A stretch of 5,064 nt of DNA from Planctomycetaceae bacterium (lineage in GTDB: Bacteria > Planctomycetota > Planctomycetia > Isosphaerales > Isosphaeraceae): contig JAFANO010000398.1 of the NCBI GenBank assembly GCA_019232645.1, positions 1 through 5,064 of the forward strand, read 5' to 3'. Under the pieces are notes generated by a model. The model saw only the letters and a list, made by a program, of their open reading frames with translations, was not told the DNA's origin and did not search any database. Every line of letters begins with the position of its first letter. The first letter of the stretch is position 1. Position numbers and translations under genes: made by a program. Of this stretch, positions 5,028 through 5,064 are shown in pieces.

Positions 5028-5064
5028 CCGTCGTGGGGACGACGATCGGGCCAGTTAAGGTGGC

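Larger units (their letters stand above)
4645..5064. other. Non-coding tract upstream of ispH with hairpins and an outward promoter
   Basis: No convincing gene is seen in these 420 bases. The plus-strand open frame 4639-4947 is Arg/Ser/Gly-rich with no protein character. On the minus strand a 47-codon frame, open from the right edge to a TGA at 4921-4923, ends in PDLDPLVMAA; it is too short to judge and overlaps the promoter at 4999-5027. The tract carries three inverted repeats listed separately. Confidence 0.5.

Noticed and set aside
4921..5064. 47-codon minus-strand frame entering from the right edge and ending PDLDPLVMAA
   Set aside because: Its third positions are GC-rich and two hairpins follow its stop, so it could be the end of a real gene. 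But an open frame this short is expected by chance in GC-rich DNA, and it overlaps a good plus-strand promoter (4999-5027). Sequence to the right would settle it.

Overview
The base composition (GC-rich coding DNA with an isolated AT-rich intergenic island), a Met/Cys-rich protein of a kind I associate with Planctomycetes, and the shape of the promoters (TTGnnn, 17 bases, TAnnAT) suggest a planctomycete, possibly of the Isosphaeraceae. This is inferred from composition and protein style; there is no rRNA or other marker in the window. The genes are mostly single units with their own promoters. I see no operon, mobile element, CRISPR array, tRNA or rRNA.

Layout. Positions 1-282 (minus) hold the first 94 codons of an extraordinary small protein: 29 Met and 12 Cys, with two tandem 23-residue Cys repeats. 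It runs off the left edge. Its upstream region (283-739) has a candidate promoter preceded by an AT-rich UP-like stretch and two nearly perfect palindromes. Positions 740-1200 (minus) hold the decayed C-terminal part of selD (selenophosphate synthetase): it has lost its N-terminal catalytic half and carries a frameshift. Positions 1333-1890 (minus) hold an intact RmlC-type dTDP-4-dehydrorhamnose 3,5-epimerase with a good promoter at 1960-1988. A divergent gene at 2206-2619 (plus) encodes a small protein that resembles a sugar-binding-type beta-sandwich domain. It has its own promoter at 2033-2061 and a long GC palindrome in its leader. Positions 2717-3529 (plus) encode an unrecognised six-helix-type membrane protein with a matching promoter at 2627-2655. 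It converges with ispH (3602-4564, minus), the last enzyme of the MEP isoprenoid pathway. The last 500 bases hold no convincing gene, but do contain the ispH control region, three successive hairpins and a promoter that reads out of the right edge.

The genes do not form one pathway. RmlC serves rhamnose synthesis for cell-surface polysaccharide and IspH serves isoprenoid synthesis; the other products are uncharacterised. The most interesting object is the Met/Cys-rich repeat protein with its elaborate control region. The next is the selD relic, which hints at past loss or replacement of selenium metabolism.
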